From Streptomyces sp. NRRL F-2664 (GTDB taxonomy: Bacteria > Actinomycetota > Actinomycetes > Streptomycetales > Streptomycetaceae), in NCBI RefSeq assembly GCF_000719345.1, contig NZ_JOFX01000115.1, forward strand, positions 1 through 5,018: a stretch of 5,018 nt of DNA, in the 5' to 3' direction. Shown here in pieces: positions 1 to 5,018 of the stretch. The position numbers were made by a program, and so were the translations under genes. The notes under the pieces were generated by a model. It was not told where the DNA came from, made no database searches, and saw nothing but the letters and a program-made list of their open reading frames with translations. How positions within the stretch are numbered: the stretch's first letter is position 1; each line of letters opens with the position of its first letter.

Positions 1-504
1 GGTGCGGTTGCCGTGCCGGTCCGCAAACGCCACCGGGTTGCCGGCGGTGTCGAAGTACTGCACCGACCCGTCGGTGCGGTCCGCCAGCCGCCACTCGTAA
101 CCGCGCTCCTCCACCCCCTCCCGGGCAGGCAGGCTGCCCCCCGGCACATGCTCGAAGCGCACCCCCTCACCGGGGAACCGCTTCAGACCCGAGCCGGCAC
201 CGCCCGGGACACTGCCAGCCGGGTCGATCTCGTAGACACCGCCGGCGGCCACAACGCGGCCCTCTTCGGTGTCCACGAACGGCAGGCCCAAGCCCATGCC
301 CGCGCCCAGGCCCTGCCGGTCCACCCCCAGACCCGACAACTCCTGGTCATACGACAGAGCCAGCGCAAACCCCGCCTCACCACGGCCCGCCGTCGCCAGC
401 AGCGGCACCTCCAAGGAGTAGCGGCCGGTCCGCGCATCCACTGCGCCGCCGGCCTCCTCACCCGGGGCGAACACACCGGACACGGTGCCGGAGGCACCCG
501 GCAC
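1..504 (-). pseudogene. Truncated RHS/YD-repeat protein, N-terminal-side fragment
   Basis: The minus strand is open in one frame from about 504 to the left edge, giving about 168 residues. Near the beginning is GGAVDARTGRYSLEVPL, the typical opening of the beta-strand-rich RHS/TcdB-like shell (family consensus close to GAVDxRTGxYSLxxPL). It is followed by FALALSYDQELSGLG, and at the edge by YD-type text including YEWRLADRTDGSVQYFDTAG and NPVAFADRHGNRT. RHS proteins are large wall-associated or exported toxin-delivery proteins whose repeats form a cocoon around a C-terminal toxin; that is family knowledge, and the toxin end lies outside this window. A GTG at 504 could serve as a start, but no Shine-Dalgarno sequence precedes it. 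The frame also stays open upstream into transposase DNA, so I read this as a gene that lost its 5' end at the IS982 junction. The assignment rests on motif recognition and is fairly secure; whether anything is expressed is unknown. Confidence 0.68.
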
Positions 505-1331
505 CGCTGACGCATGACGCGGGCGACGACACCGACGGGTGTGCGTCCTCGGTGCTGTTCGAGATTGAGTTGGCCCTTGAAGGTCTCGTTGACCGACTCG
601 ATGACCTGCCGGAGGGGTTTGAACAGGGGTGCTCCGGGCCGTTCCGGTTCACCTTTGCGGGCCGGCCGCAGCAGCCGGATGCCCTGTTCGGCGAGGTCGC
701 CTTCGAAGTTTTGGCCGGAGTAGTTCTTGTCGCCGATCAGTGTCTGTCCGGGCCGGGCGGTGACGAGGCCGGGTTCGGCGGCGAGGAGGTCCAGCAGGGT
801 CTCGCGCTCGTTGGCCTTGGCCCCGGTCAGGGCGAAGGCGACGGGCAGGCCCTGGAGGGTGCACACCAGGTGCAGCCGCAGGCCTCAGAAGAAGCGGCTG
901 TGGCTGGCGCAGTAGCCGTACTCGGCCCATCCGGCCAGGTCGCAGCGTTTGACGGTCTCGCGGGAGCGGCCGCATTCCACCGGCGGGGAGTCCACGATCC
1001 ACACGTCATCGCTCCACACCGAAGTATCTGTGGCCAGTAGCCGGGTGACCCGGCGGAGCAGTTCGGCGGCCTTGCGCAGCCGCTTGTTGCAGCCGGGCTG
1101 CTGGGGCAGGTAGGGGATGTCGCAAGTGGGAGCGGGCGTGGCGGAGCCACTTGGCCTCGGAGGTGAACCCGAGCACGGCCTGCATCACCGCCAGCGTGAC
1201 CAGCTCGGCGTCGGTGAGCTGCGGGGCAATCCCCATGGCAGGACCCACGGCGCCAGATGAGGAGACGCCTTCAGCAGGTCGTCGGTCTTCACATAGAGTG
1301 CCGTCGCGAGGGTGTCCAGGCTGTTCGTCAC
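505..1331 (-). pseudogene. IS982-family transposase, frameshifted, nonsense-mutated and 3'-truncated
   Basis: This is a DDE transposase on the minus strand whose parts lie in order but in two frames. From a GTG at 1331 it reads VTNSLDTLATALYVKTDD. Near 1240 the frame shifts to GIAPQLTDAELVTLAVMQAV and LGFTSEAKWLRHARSHL. Near 1120 it shifts back to DIPYLPQQPGCNKRLRKAAE, then VWIVDSPPVECGRS (first catalytic Asp) and YGYCASHSRFF. A TGA at 885-887 then sits where the family has Trp before GLRLHLVCT. The rest reads LIGDKNYSGQNFEGDLAEQG (second Asp) and PLRQVIESVNETFKGQLNLE (catalytic Glu). Homology stops at about GVVARVM (513). The last roughly 30 residues, normally containing an LTAAIWHN-like stretch, are missing and RHS coding sequence follows. 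Order and motifs match Streptomyces IS982 transposases of about 290 residues. It cannot make a full-length enzyme. Confidence 0.85.
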
Positions 1332-1435
1332 AAAACGATCTTGGGCGCCCTCGTCTTCGTCTCCGCCGGCACCCCTGTGATTTCGATCGCCGGGTGAGTC
1401 TTGTCCAGTCACCGGTTCACAGCAAGGATCACGGC
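1332..1435. other. Upstream end of the IS982 remnant and acetyltransferase leader
   Basis: This 104-bp gap separates the divergent transposase start (1331, minus) and acetyltransferase start (1436, plus). Transposases of this family usually start within about 100 bp of the element tip, so the element end should lie near 1390-1410. I cannot fix it because the opposite end, needed to define the inverted repeat, has been deleted. I see no convincing -35/-10 pair for the plus-strand gene. The IS end therefore sits about 30 bp from a gene whose native promoter may have been displaced. An outward-reading promoter in the IS remnant is possible but not shown. Confidence 0.35.
1424..1428 (+). promoter_or_regulatory. 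Ribosome binding site of the acetyltransferase
   Basis: AAGGA lies 7 bases before the ATG at 1436. This supports that start over the much longer reading frame that opens upstream inside IS982 DNA, and over the internal ATG seven codons downstream. Confidence 0.6.
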
Positions 1436-1978
1436 ATGTCCAGCGACCGTCTCATGCGCATCCACAGCGCCGAGTTCCAGGCCATGGCCGACAGGGTCCT
1501 GCGGGCCACCGAGCTCACCTCCCGCCTGAACGTCCTGCCTTTCAAAGACGAAGCAGGCAAGGCGGAACTGTTCGAACAGATCCTCGGCAAGCCACTGCCG
1601 CTGAGAGCCACGATCTATCCGCCCTTCTACACCGACCACGGCCTGAACCTTGACCTCGCCGAGCGCGTCTTCATCAACCAGAACTGCACATTCCTGGACT
1701 ATGCCGGCATCCGGCTCGGCGAGCGCGTGATGATCGGACCGAAGGCCACGTTCATCACCAGCGGCCACCCGGTGGATCCCGAGGAGCGGCGGCTGTACCT
1801 CACCGGCGCACCCATCGACGTGGCGGAGAACGTATGGATCGGTGCCGGTGCCACGATCCTGCCCGGCGTCAGCATCGGCCGTGACGCCGTGGTTGCCGCC
1901 GGCGCGGTCGTGGCTGATGACGTTCCCCCAGCAAGCCTGGTGACCGGCCGCAAGGCAACCGCGCACCGAAAGTGGTGA
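1436..1978 (+). CDS. LacA/Maa-like sugar O-acetyltransferase (left-handed beta-helix)
   Basis: The product is 180 residues, the usual length for galactoside/maltose O-acetyltransferases. These cytoplasmic trimers move acetyl from acetyl-CoA to a sugar hydroxyl. Residues 8-60 are the helical N-terminal region that precedes the helix in this family (AELFEQILGKPLPLRATIYP). PPFYTDHGLNLDLAERVFIN (62-81) and NCTFLDYAGIRLGERVMIGP follow. TSGHPVDPEERR (108-119) carries the expected catalytic His at 111. Hexapeptide repeats then run through IDVAENVWIGAGATILPGVS and IGRDAVVAAGAVVADDVPP. The end, LVTGRKATAHRKW, replaces the common GNPAxxI tail with a basic one. The ATG has a Shine-Dalgarno sequence at 1424-1428. 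No same-strand partner lies nearby and IS debris flanks both sides, so the substrate cannot be inferred from context. Family membership is secure; the acceptor (maltose, galactoside, nodulation-type or other) is not. Confidence 0.9.
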   Translation: MSSDRLMRIHSAEFQAMADRVLRATELTSRLNVLPFKDEAGKAELFEQILGKPLPLRATIYPPFYTDHGLNLDLAERVFINQNCTFLDYAGIRLGERVMIGPKATFITSGHPVDPEERRLYLTGAPIDVAENVWIGAGATILPGVSIGRDAVVAAGAVVADDVPPASLVTGRKATAHRKW

Positions 1979-2383
1979 CGTCCTCTTCGAGGCCACGCCG
2001 AGCCCGACTGCGGGCAGCCATAAACCACATCAGAAACCTGGAGTCTCTCCCCGAAGCCCCTGGCTCCAGTCCACGAGGCAAGAGACCCTCCGCTCGCTCA
2101 CTGACACCCTGGAATCGATCATCTAGGGGCAAGCAGCAGCCAGGGAATGCTGCCCATCAAAACAGGACTACGGGACCGCTGCCTGCCCTCTGAACGGCCC
2201 GGTGCGGCGCCCCCGATTCTTGGCCCTGCAGCTTGGCTCCGACACCAGCAAAATCTAAAGCGGTCTTGCGTAAGTTAGGTGTGGAGTGGGCATACCGGCT
2301 GGTGGGAGGGGGTTCCACCGTGCCGAAGCCGCTGGTGCTTGAGCTACTGAGATTTTCGGGTTGTCGTCGGGTAGTGACGGTTC
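1979..2383. other. 405-bp gap without a supportable gene
   Basis: I see no gene with recognisable domains on either strand. A hairpin with arms GCCCG (2002-2006) and CGGGC (2011-2015) lies 24 bp after the acetyltransferase stop. It lacks a T-run, so it is at best a weak terminator. Imperfect arms GCAGCA (2133-2138) and TGCTGC (2148-2153) could form a second hairpin. A plus-strand frame ends at a TAG at 2125-2127 with TRQETLRSLTDTLESII, which reads like a protein C-terminus, but I cannot assign it. The stretch from 2330 to 2383 probably includes the left end of the IS630 scrap that follows. Confidence 0.4.
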
Positions 2384-2455
2384 ATGATCCTGCGGTATGT
2401 CGATGGGGTGAGGTATCCAGAGGGTGGGGGCCTGACCGCTGAGTCGAGCGTTTAG
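2384..2455 (+). pseudogene. IS630-family transposase, N-terminal scrap
   Basis: From an ATG at 2384 the frame reads MILRYVDGVRYPEGGGLTAE and then three more residues to a TAG at 2453-2455. The segment RYPEGGGLTAE matches the opening of many actinobacterial IS630-family transposases (close to MRYPxGGGLTAExR), which precedes the helix-turn-helix. Homology ends after LTAE, so only about the first 20 residues survive. It lies immediately upstream of the IS110 remnant, suggesting that the IS110 element or a later deletion cut it. It is on the strand opposite the larger IS630 remnant at 3151-3832, so the two are separate copies or products of an inversion. The match is short but distinctive. Confidence 0.5.
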
Positions 2456-2580
2456 TGAGGGGGTCCGGCTTCAGGCAGGGAAGCGGTTCGCAGCGGGTGA
2501 AAAGACCGCGGTCATCGTAGAGCAATGCCGGCCAAGTTGTCCGTGGTACGAACTGAACGAACACGCATGTCAGGAGAGCG
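2456..2580 (+). other. Leader of the IS110 remnant, structured, possible bridge-RNA region
   Basis: This non-coding stretch lies between the IS630 scrap and the IS110 start. It contains a hairpin GCTTC (2468-2472) / GAAGC (2480-2484), extendable by CC/GG with one bulged G, and a perfect palindrome GACCGCGGTC (2504-2513). AGGAG at 2572-2576 precedes the ATG at 2581 by 4 bases. In IS110-group elements the non-coding left end upstream of the recombinase encodes the bridge RNA that pairs with target and donor DNA. A remnant of such an RNA here is inference from position and structure only; I could not identify its target- and donor-binding loops. Confidence 0.3.
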
Positions 2581-3003
2581 ATGAGCCGGATATGGGCGGG
2601 GATCGACAGCGGCAAGGGACATCATCACGGCATTGCCCTGGACTCGGACGGCAAGACGCTGTTGTCGGGGCGGGTTGCCAACAACGAGCCCGAGCTGCTC
2701 AAGATGATCGGTGATGTCCTTGACCTGGCAGACGGCCGACAGGTGACTTGGGCGATCGACATGACCGGTGGGGAGCCCGCGCTGCTGCTAGCCCTGCTGG
2801 TCAGCCAGGGCCAGGAGGTCCTCTATCTCCCCGGCGGCTGGTGAGCCGCGTCTCCGGCGACAACCGCGGTGAAGGAAAAGCCGACGCCTGCGACGCCGGC
2901 GTGATCGTCGGCTCGGCCAGGATGCCGTGACCCGAGGTGCCCATCCGCCCCCGTGACAAAGCCGCCTCGGCTGAAGCTGCTGATCGGGCGCCGGTCCGAC
3001 TGG
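2581..3003 (+). pseudogene. IS110-family transposase (DEDD recombinase), frameshifted and 3'-truncated
   Basis: The start reads MSRIWAGIDSGKGHHHGIAL, with the first acidic residue of the DEDD catalytic core in GID. It continues through VTWAIDMTGGEPALLLALLV and VLYLPG. A one-base loss or two-base gain near 2835 then produces a TGA at 2842-2844. The next frame continues LVSRVSGDNRGEGKADACDA, where the DACD spacing gives the last two acidic residues. It hits a TGA at 2928-2930 with signs of further small indels, then reads PIRPRDKAASAE. A last shift gives LKLLIGRRSDW, and homology ends near 3003. Intact members have about 400 residues, so roughly 140 of the N-terminal RuvC-like domain remain and the C-terminal Transposase_20 domain with its catalytic Ser is gone. 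It is certainly inactive. Family assignment is secure. Confidence 0.85.
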
Positions 3004-3150
3004 TTGAGGGCGGCACCCCAACCAGCCACTGGGGACGCCTCGCCCGGAGGCAGTCCTGCGGACGTCGCACGTTGTCCCAGGCTCGCTCTTTCACGAGGGC
3101 CGCGCGATAGGCACGCCGACCGCCGCTTCGCTTCACGACTGCTGAGGCTT
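3004..3150 (-). ncRNA. Structured segment, possible 5' fragment of a group II intron (speculative)
   Basis: No protein is recognisable here, but the minus strand looks like structured RNA. GTGCGAC (3070 down to 3064) fits the GUGYG 5' consensus of group II introns. It is followed by a strong stem: GGAC+GCCTC (3033-3041) pairs with GAGGC (3047-3051) and GTCC (3053-3056) around one bulged base. CCCCA (3016-3020) can pair with TGGGG (3030-3034), and a weaker hairpin has arms CTCG (3082-3085) and CGAG (3094-3097). The segment stops at the IS110 remnant at about 3003. No maturase or domain V is in the window, so at most an intron 5' end survives. It could equally be the non-coding right end of the neighbouring IS630 remnant. 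Confidence 0.22.
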
Positions 3151-3832
3151 TCAGGGCCGGGTCGGTGGGTTGACGGCCAGACCTGTGGCGGTGGGGCAGC
3201 CGTCGATCAGGTGGGGTCGGAGCTGGATCCTGCGTAACTCGCGGCGGAGCTTGCGGTGAAGGTCGTCGGGTGTGTCGAAGGCGCTGTTGGCCATCGCTCT
3301 GCGCACGAGTGGCCAGACAGCCTCGACGGGATTCAGGTCGCGTGCAGGGCGGAAGCCGGATGGCAGTGAGCCAGTCGTGCTCGGCCTCATACCGCTTCAG
3401 CCCTGCGGCCAAATGGGTGTTGAGCAGGGCACGGCGGCCAGTTGTCCCACGGGTCAGGCGTCCGCTCCCAGCGGCACACCTCAAGTCTCACAGTTGTTCC
3501 AGACCGCCGCGATCGGGCCGCCGAGCTGGATTGTGCCGCACAGGAAGCCGCAGCAATCCTTCCCGGAGAAGCTCTTGTGTGCGCCCTTGAGCAGGAGATG
3601 CGTGCGGGGCCGGGGGATGAGACGGCTCTTTTCTCACCGGGTTGCAACAGCACAGCGCGGGCCGGTGTCCGGCGGCGGGAGCGGCCTCGCACGCGGATGA
3701 GGGGTCTGCCCGCTTCGGCCCCGGGTGGGGCACGGAGCGGAGTCATCGAGAAGCCAGCTTCGTCCTCGAAGACGGTCCAGGCCCCGGATGCCGCCCCGAG
3801 CCCTTTGCCCGGGGCCACACCTCCTCCTCGCG
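3151..3832 (-). pseudogene. IS630-family transposase, decayed, lacking its N-terminal half
   Basis: Collinear pieces of an IS630 DDE transposase lie in several minus-strand frames. REEEVWPRAKGSG (about 3832) is followed by AWTVFEDEAGFSMTPLRAP (first catalytic Asp) and RPLIRVRGRSRRRTPA. After a shift near 3627 comes KSRLIPRPRTHLLLKGAHKS, then IQLGGPIAAVWNN. About 65 unmatched bases follow, then LNTHLAAGLKRYEAEHDWLT and AIRLPP. After another shift near 3340 comes DLNPVEAVWPLVRRAMANSA (catalytic Glu), and IQLRPHLIDGCPTATGL to the TGA at 3151-3153. The second catalytic Asp, expected in VWDN, is Asn (VWNN), and the N-terminal helix-turn-helix half is missing upstream of about 3832. At least three frameshifts, an insertion and the Asp loss make it inactive. 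The family assignment is secure. Confidence 0.85.
3439..3501. repeat. Imperfect 11-bp direct repeat within the IS630 remnant
   Basis: CAGTTGTCCCA (3439-3449) and CAGTTGTTCCA (3491-3501) match at 10 of 11 positions, 52 bp apart. Both correspond on the minus strand to codons around the transposase motif WDN. The bases between the second copy and the point where homology resumes (about 3424) do not match the transposase. The repeat could reflect a local duplication or a small insertion that copied part of the site. Confidence 0.5.
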
Positions 3833-3908
3833 GACTCCGGCGAGTAATTACCTCGTTTCCAAACAACCTTACGGGGAGCCTGACCGAAACTTCGTCATCC
3901 CTCAAGCA

Positions 3909-3923
3909 CCGTTGAAGCAACGG
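3909..3923 (-). terminator. Hairpin directly after the protease stop codon
   Basis: CCGTTG (3909-3914), loop AAG, and CAACGG (3918-3923) form a perfect 6-bp stem that starts one base past the protease stop. No T-run follows on the minus strand, so it is at most a weak or factor-assisted terminator; such hairpins are common after actinobacterial genes. Confidence 0.35.
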
Positions 3924-3924
3924 A

Positions 3925-4464
3925 TCATGCTGACCCCCACCACGGCACCCGGTCGCCGACGTTGTTGGCGGCGAAGAAGTTCCTGACGGCGGCCTTCTCT
4001 GCGGCGTCGGGCTGAACGTTGACACAGCCCGAGCCTGCCCAAGCACCTGACATCACCTTTGAGCAAGGGCTGCCCGGGCCCAGGTCGGGGAGCGACAGGA
4101 TGTGGCCCAGTTCGTGGACGACTATGCGAGACGGCTTGTATAGCTGGGCGTCCCCGACTTCGAGATAAACCCAGCCGCGCCCCGCGCCTTTGATGTTGAC
4201 GTGGGATTGGATTCCCCTAGCCGTCTTGTACTCCATGACCCGAAGCGGCGCAGGGGTATTCTGTTCGACGAACCTTATAGAGGGGACGGCCCTGTTCCAG
4301 ATCGCGATCGCCTCGCGGGCCGCGTCCGTGTAGGAGCCGGCCAGCAGCAGGTCGATCGGGATGATCTCGGCTGCTGGGGCCGCCGCTTCGGCCGGCGCGC
4401 TGACGCCCGAGAAGACACCCGACGCCAGGACTGCCGTCGACAACAGGTTCAGTGCTCGAGCCAT
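3925..4464 (-). CDS. Secreted snapalysin-like zinc metalloprotease (peptidase family M7)
   Basis: The product is 179 residues. Residues 1-27 are a likely signal peptide: MAR, a hydrophobic stretch LNLLSTAVLASGVFSGV, and an Ala-rich end, with cleavage after AEA or within the Ala run. The mature part has AREAIAIWN (49-57) and then VVHELGHILSLPD (115-127). In that motif His117, His121 and Asp127 fit the zinc ligands and Glu118 the catalytic base of the M7 signature HExxHxxGxxD. CSKVMSGAWAGSGC (134-147) holds the expected disulfide cysteines and the Met-turn. NVQPDAAEKAAVRNFFA is the usual C-terminal helix. Oddities are Ser124 in place of the signature Gly, almost no propeptide (snapalysins are usually over 220 residues), and a tail ending VPWWGSA. 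The ATG at 4464 has a GGAGG 7 bases upstream. It resembles Streptomyces SnpA but is divergent, so I give no symbol. Activity is likely but the Gly-to-Ser change leaves doubt. Confidence 0.88.
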   Translation of the reverse strand: MARALNLLSTAVLASGVFSGVSAPAEAAAPAAEIIPIDLLLAGSYTDAAREAIAIWNRAVPSIRFVEQNTPAPLRVMEYKTARGIQSHVNIKGAGRGWVYLEVGDAQLYKPSRIVVHELGHILSLPDLGPGSPCSKVMSGAWAGSGCVNVQPDAAEKAAVRNFFAANNVGDRVPWWGSA

Positions 4465-4471
4465 GGAAACG

Positions 4472-4476
4472 CCTCC
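4472..4476 (-). promoter_or_regulatory. Ribosome binding site of the protease
   Basis: On the minus strand GGAGG lies 7 bases before the ATG at 4464. It decides the start: the frame remains open for nine more codons to an ATG at 4491, but the GGAGG would then be internal, and the shorter start gives a proper signal peptide. Confidence 0.7.
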
Positions 4477-4494
4477 AAAGTTCGTTGCCACCGG

Positions 4495-4523
4495 AGGCTA
4501 GAGGCCGCATGCGCAGTATGCAA
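4495..4523 (-). promoter_or_regulatory. Predicted promoter of the protease
   Basis: On the minus strand TTGCAT (4523-4518) as -35 and TAGCCT (4500-4495) as -10 are exactly 17 bases apart, which fits the housekeeping sigma factor (HrdB type) well. Transcription would begin near 4488, giving a short leader of about 24 bases that contains the GGAGG. This is a sequence prediction. Confidence 0.5.
4507..4521. promoter_or_regulatory. Inverted repeat over the -35, possible LysR-type operator
   Basis: GCAT (4507-4510) and ATGC (4518-4521) are perfect inverted arms around 7 bases. The same site contains TGC-N7-GCA with T-N11-A spacing on the minus strand, the pattern of LysR-type regulator boxes. Streptomyces snpA is activated by the LysR-type protein SnpR from a divergent neighbouring gene. 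Here no regulator gene is present, so the controlling protein, if any, is encoded elsewhere. Confidence 0.35.
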
Positions 4524-4810
4524 CGCCTTCTCAGGCCGAACTGATGGGCAAATGGCCCGAATTGAGTCTTCCATTGTGCATCTTCGAGTCGGGCCGCTAT
4601 CGGGTGGCAGGCTGAGGATCATGATGGACAAGGCTCCCGGACGGTCGAGCGAGAGATCCCACATCTCGACTTGTCCGCCAGGGAGCTTTGTTGGTCACCC
4701 GTCTTGCTGCACTGGACCGTCCCCCATGCCCTCCGTGGAGCGGGTCACGATGCTGATCGTCACCCGCCCGTGGGGGTGACCGCCGGTGCAGACTGCCGGC
4801 TTCCCAATGA
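4524..4810. other. About 290 bp without a recognisable gene
   Basis: The region lies upstream of the protease promoter. Reading frames are open but show no domain or motif I can name. Near 4665 a plus-strand frame reads PHLDLSARELCW, which vaguely recalls the start of IS5-type transposases; with the fragment at 4811 it may be the far-decayed 5' part of the same element. No snpR-like LysR gene is present, although that is the usual divergent neighbour of snpA. Confidence 0.35.
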
Positions 4811-4885
4811 GCCCTCACCACACTCGTGTGCCTGCGCAAGCACGACACCCTGGCCCAGACCGCCGCCGGCTGCCGGATCGGCGAG
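4811..4885 (+). pseudogene. Possible IS5-type transposase N-terminal scrap
   Basis: Twenty-five codons read ALTTLVCLRKHDTLAQTAAG and then CRIGE. This resembles the N-terminal helix-turn-helix of actinobacterial IS5-type transposases (close to QALLxLVxLRxxxTLAxxAAGFxIxE). A TGA lies in frame just before it (4808-4810), and similarity ends after GE. The frame then runs to a TGA at 4958-4960 with no recognisable sequence, and nothing else is visible from there to the end of the window. The match is short, so family assignment is tentative. Confidence 0.4.
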
Positions 4886-5018
4886 CCGTGCTCGCGATCG
4901 GACCGCGACCCTTCGGCATCTAGTGCCGCATCAGAGAGCCTTTGCCCTGTTTCTCGGTGAGAGGATCACTGGCAAGCGCCGGGACTGACTGTCTCGGATC
5001 GAACGGGCGGGGAGACAT

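Noticed and set aside
13..510. Long plus-strand open frame of 165 codons
   Set aside because: It is Arg/His/Pro-rich shadow sequence antisense to the RHS frame, which carries recognisable family motifs.
552..1040. Plus-strand open frame of 162 codons across the IS982 remnant
   Set aside because: It is antisense to transposase sequence with clear DDE motifs and has no domain or ribosome binding site of its own.
1151..1435. N-terminal extension of the acetyltransferase to 275 residues
   Set aside because: The extension is IS982 DNA read on the wrong strand. The ATG at 1436 has a ribosome binding site and gives the normal family length.
2002..2015. GCCCG/CGGGC hairpin as a terminator of the acetyltransferase
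   Set aside because: It has only 5 bp of stem and no T-run, which is too common in GC-rich DNA to call as a separate feature.
1869..2132. Minus-strand 87-codon open frame across the acetyltransferase end
   Set aside because: It overlaps the acetyltransferase C-terminus in antisense and has no recognisable domain.
2233..2442. Plus-strand 69-codon open frame containing VEWAYRLVGGGSTVPKPL
   Set aside because: No family is recognised, there is no ribosome binding site, and its end overlaps the IS630 N-terminal scrap in another frame.
2801..3484. Minus-strand 227-codon open frame
   Set aside because: Only about 26 residues (LNTHLAAGLKRYEAEHDWLT and neighbours) are real IS630 sequence. The remainder is out of frame or antisense to IS110.
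3442..3915. Plus-strand 157-codon open frame opposite the IS630 remnant
   Set aside because: It is antisense to recognisable transposase motifs and lacks any domain of its own.
4201..4779. Plus-strand 192-codon open frame opposite the protease
   Set aside because: It is antisense to the snapalysin-like gene and its promoter. The composition is Arg-rich with no motif.

Overview
The window is GC-rich with strongly GC-ending codons in its intact genes. It carries a snapalysin-family protease and transposase families typical of Streptomyces, so it most likely comes from a Streptomyces or close relative, in an accessory part of the genome. It is mostly a graveyard of broken mobile elements around two apparently intact genes. 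No tRNA, rRNA or CRISPR array is visible, and I see no operon of three or more genes.

Layout, left to right. 1-504 (minus) is a fragment of an RHS/YD-repeat protein that runs off the left edge. It lost its true start where a truncated IS982-family transposase (505-1331, minus) abuts it in a different frame. That transposase has two compensating frameshifts and a TGA where the family has a conserved Trp. About 100 bp beyond its start lies an intact plus-strand gene for a LacA/Maa-like hexapeptide-repeat acetyltransferase (1436-1978). The 405 bp after it hold no gene I can support. Then come a short N-terminal scrap of an IS630-family transposase (2384-2455, plus), a structured leader, and a frameshifted, 3'-truncated IS110-family transposase (2581-3003, plus). 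A short stretch that is structured on the minus strand (3004-3150) may be the 5' end of a group II intron, but this is speculative. Next is a larger decayed IS630-family transposase (3151-3832, minus) interrupted by about 65 bp that starts near a 10/11 direct repeat.

The second intact gene is a secreted snapalysin-like (peptidase family M7) metalloprotease (3925-4464, minus). It has a good ribosome binding site, a -35/-10 pair with 17-bp spacing, and an inverted repeat overlapping the -35, which would suit a LysR-type regulator. No regulator gene is in the window. Upstream of it are about 290 bp without a recognisable gene, then a small scrap resembling an IS5-type transposase N-terminus (4811-4885, plus).

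The genes do not form a pathway. The acetyltransferase and the protease are separate survivors between insertion-sequence debris. Pieces of at least four transposase families in 5 kb indicate repeated insertion, deletion and rearrangement. I found no convincing undescribed system. The best leads are the divergent protease with its apparent operator, the possible group II intron fragment, and the IS110 leader as a place to look for a bridge-RNA remnant.
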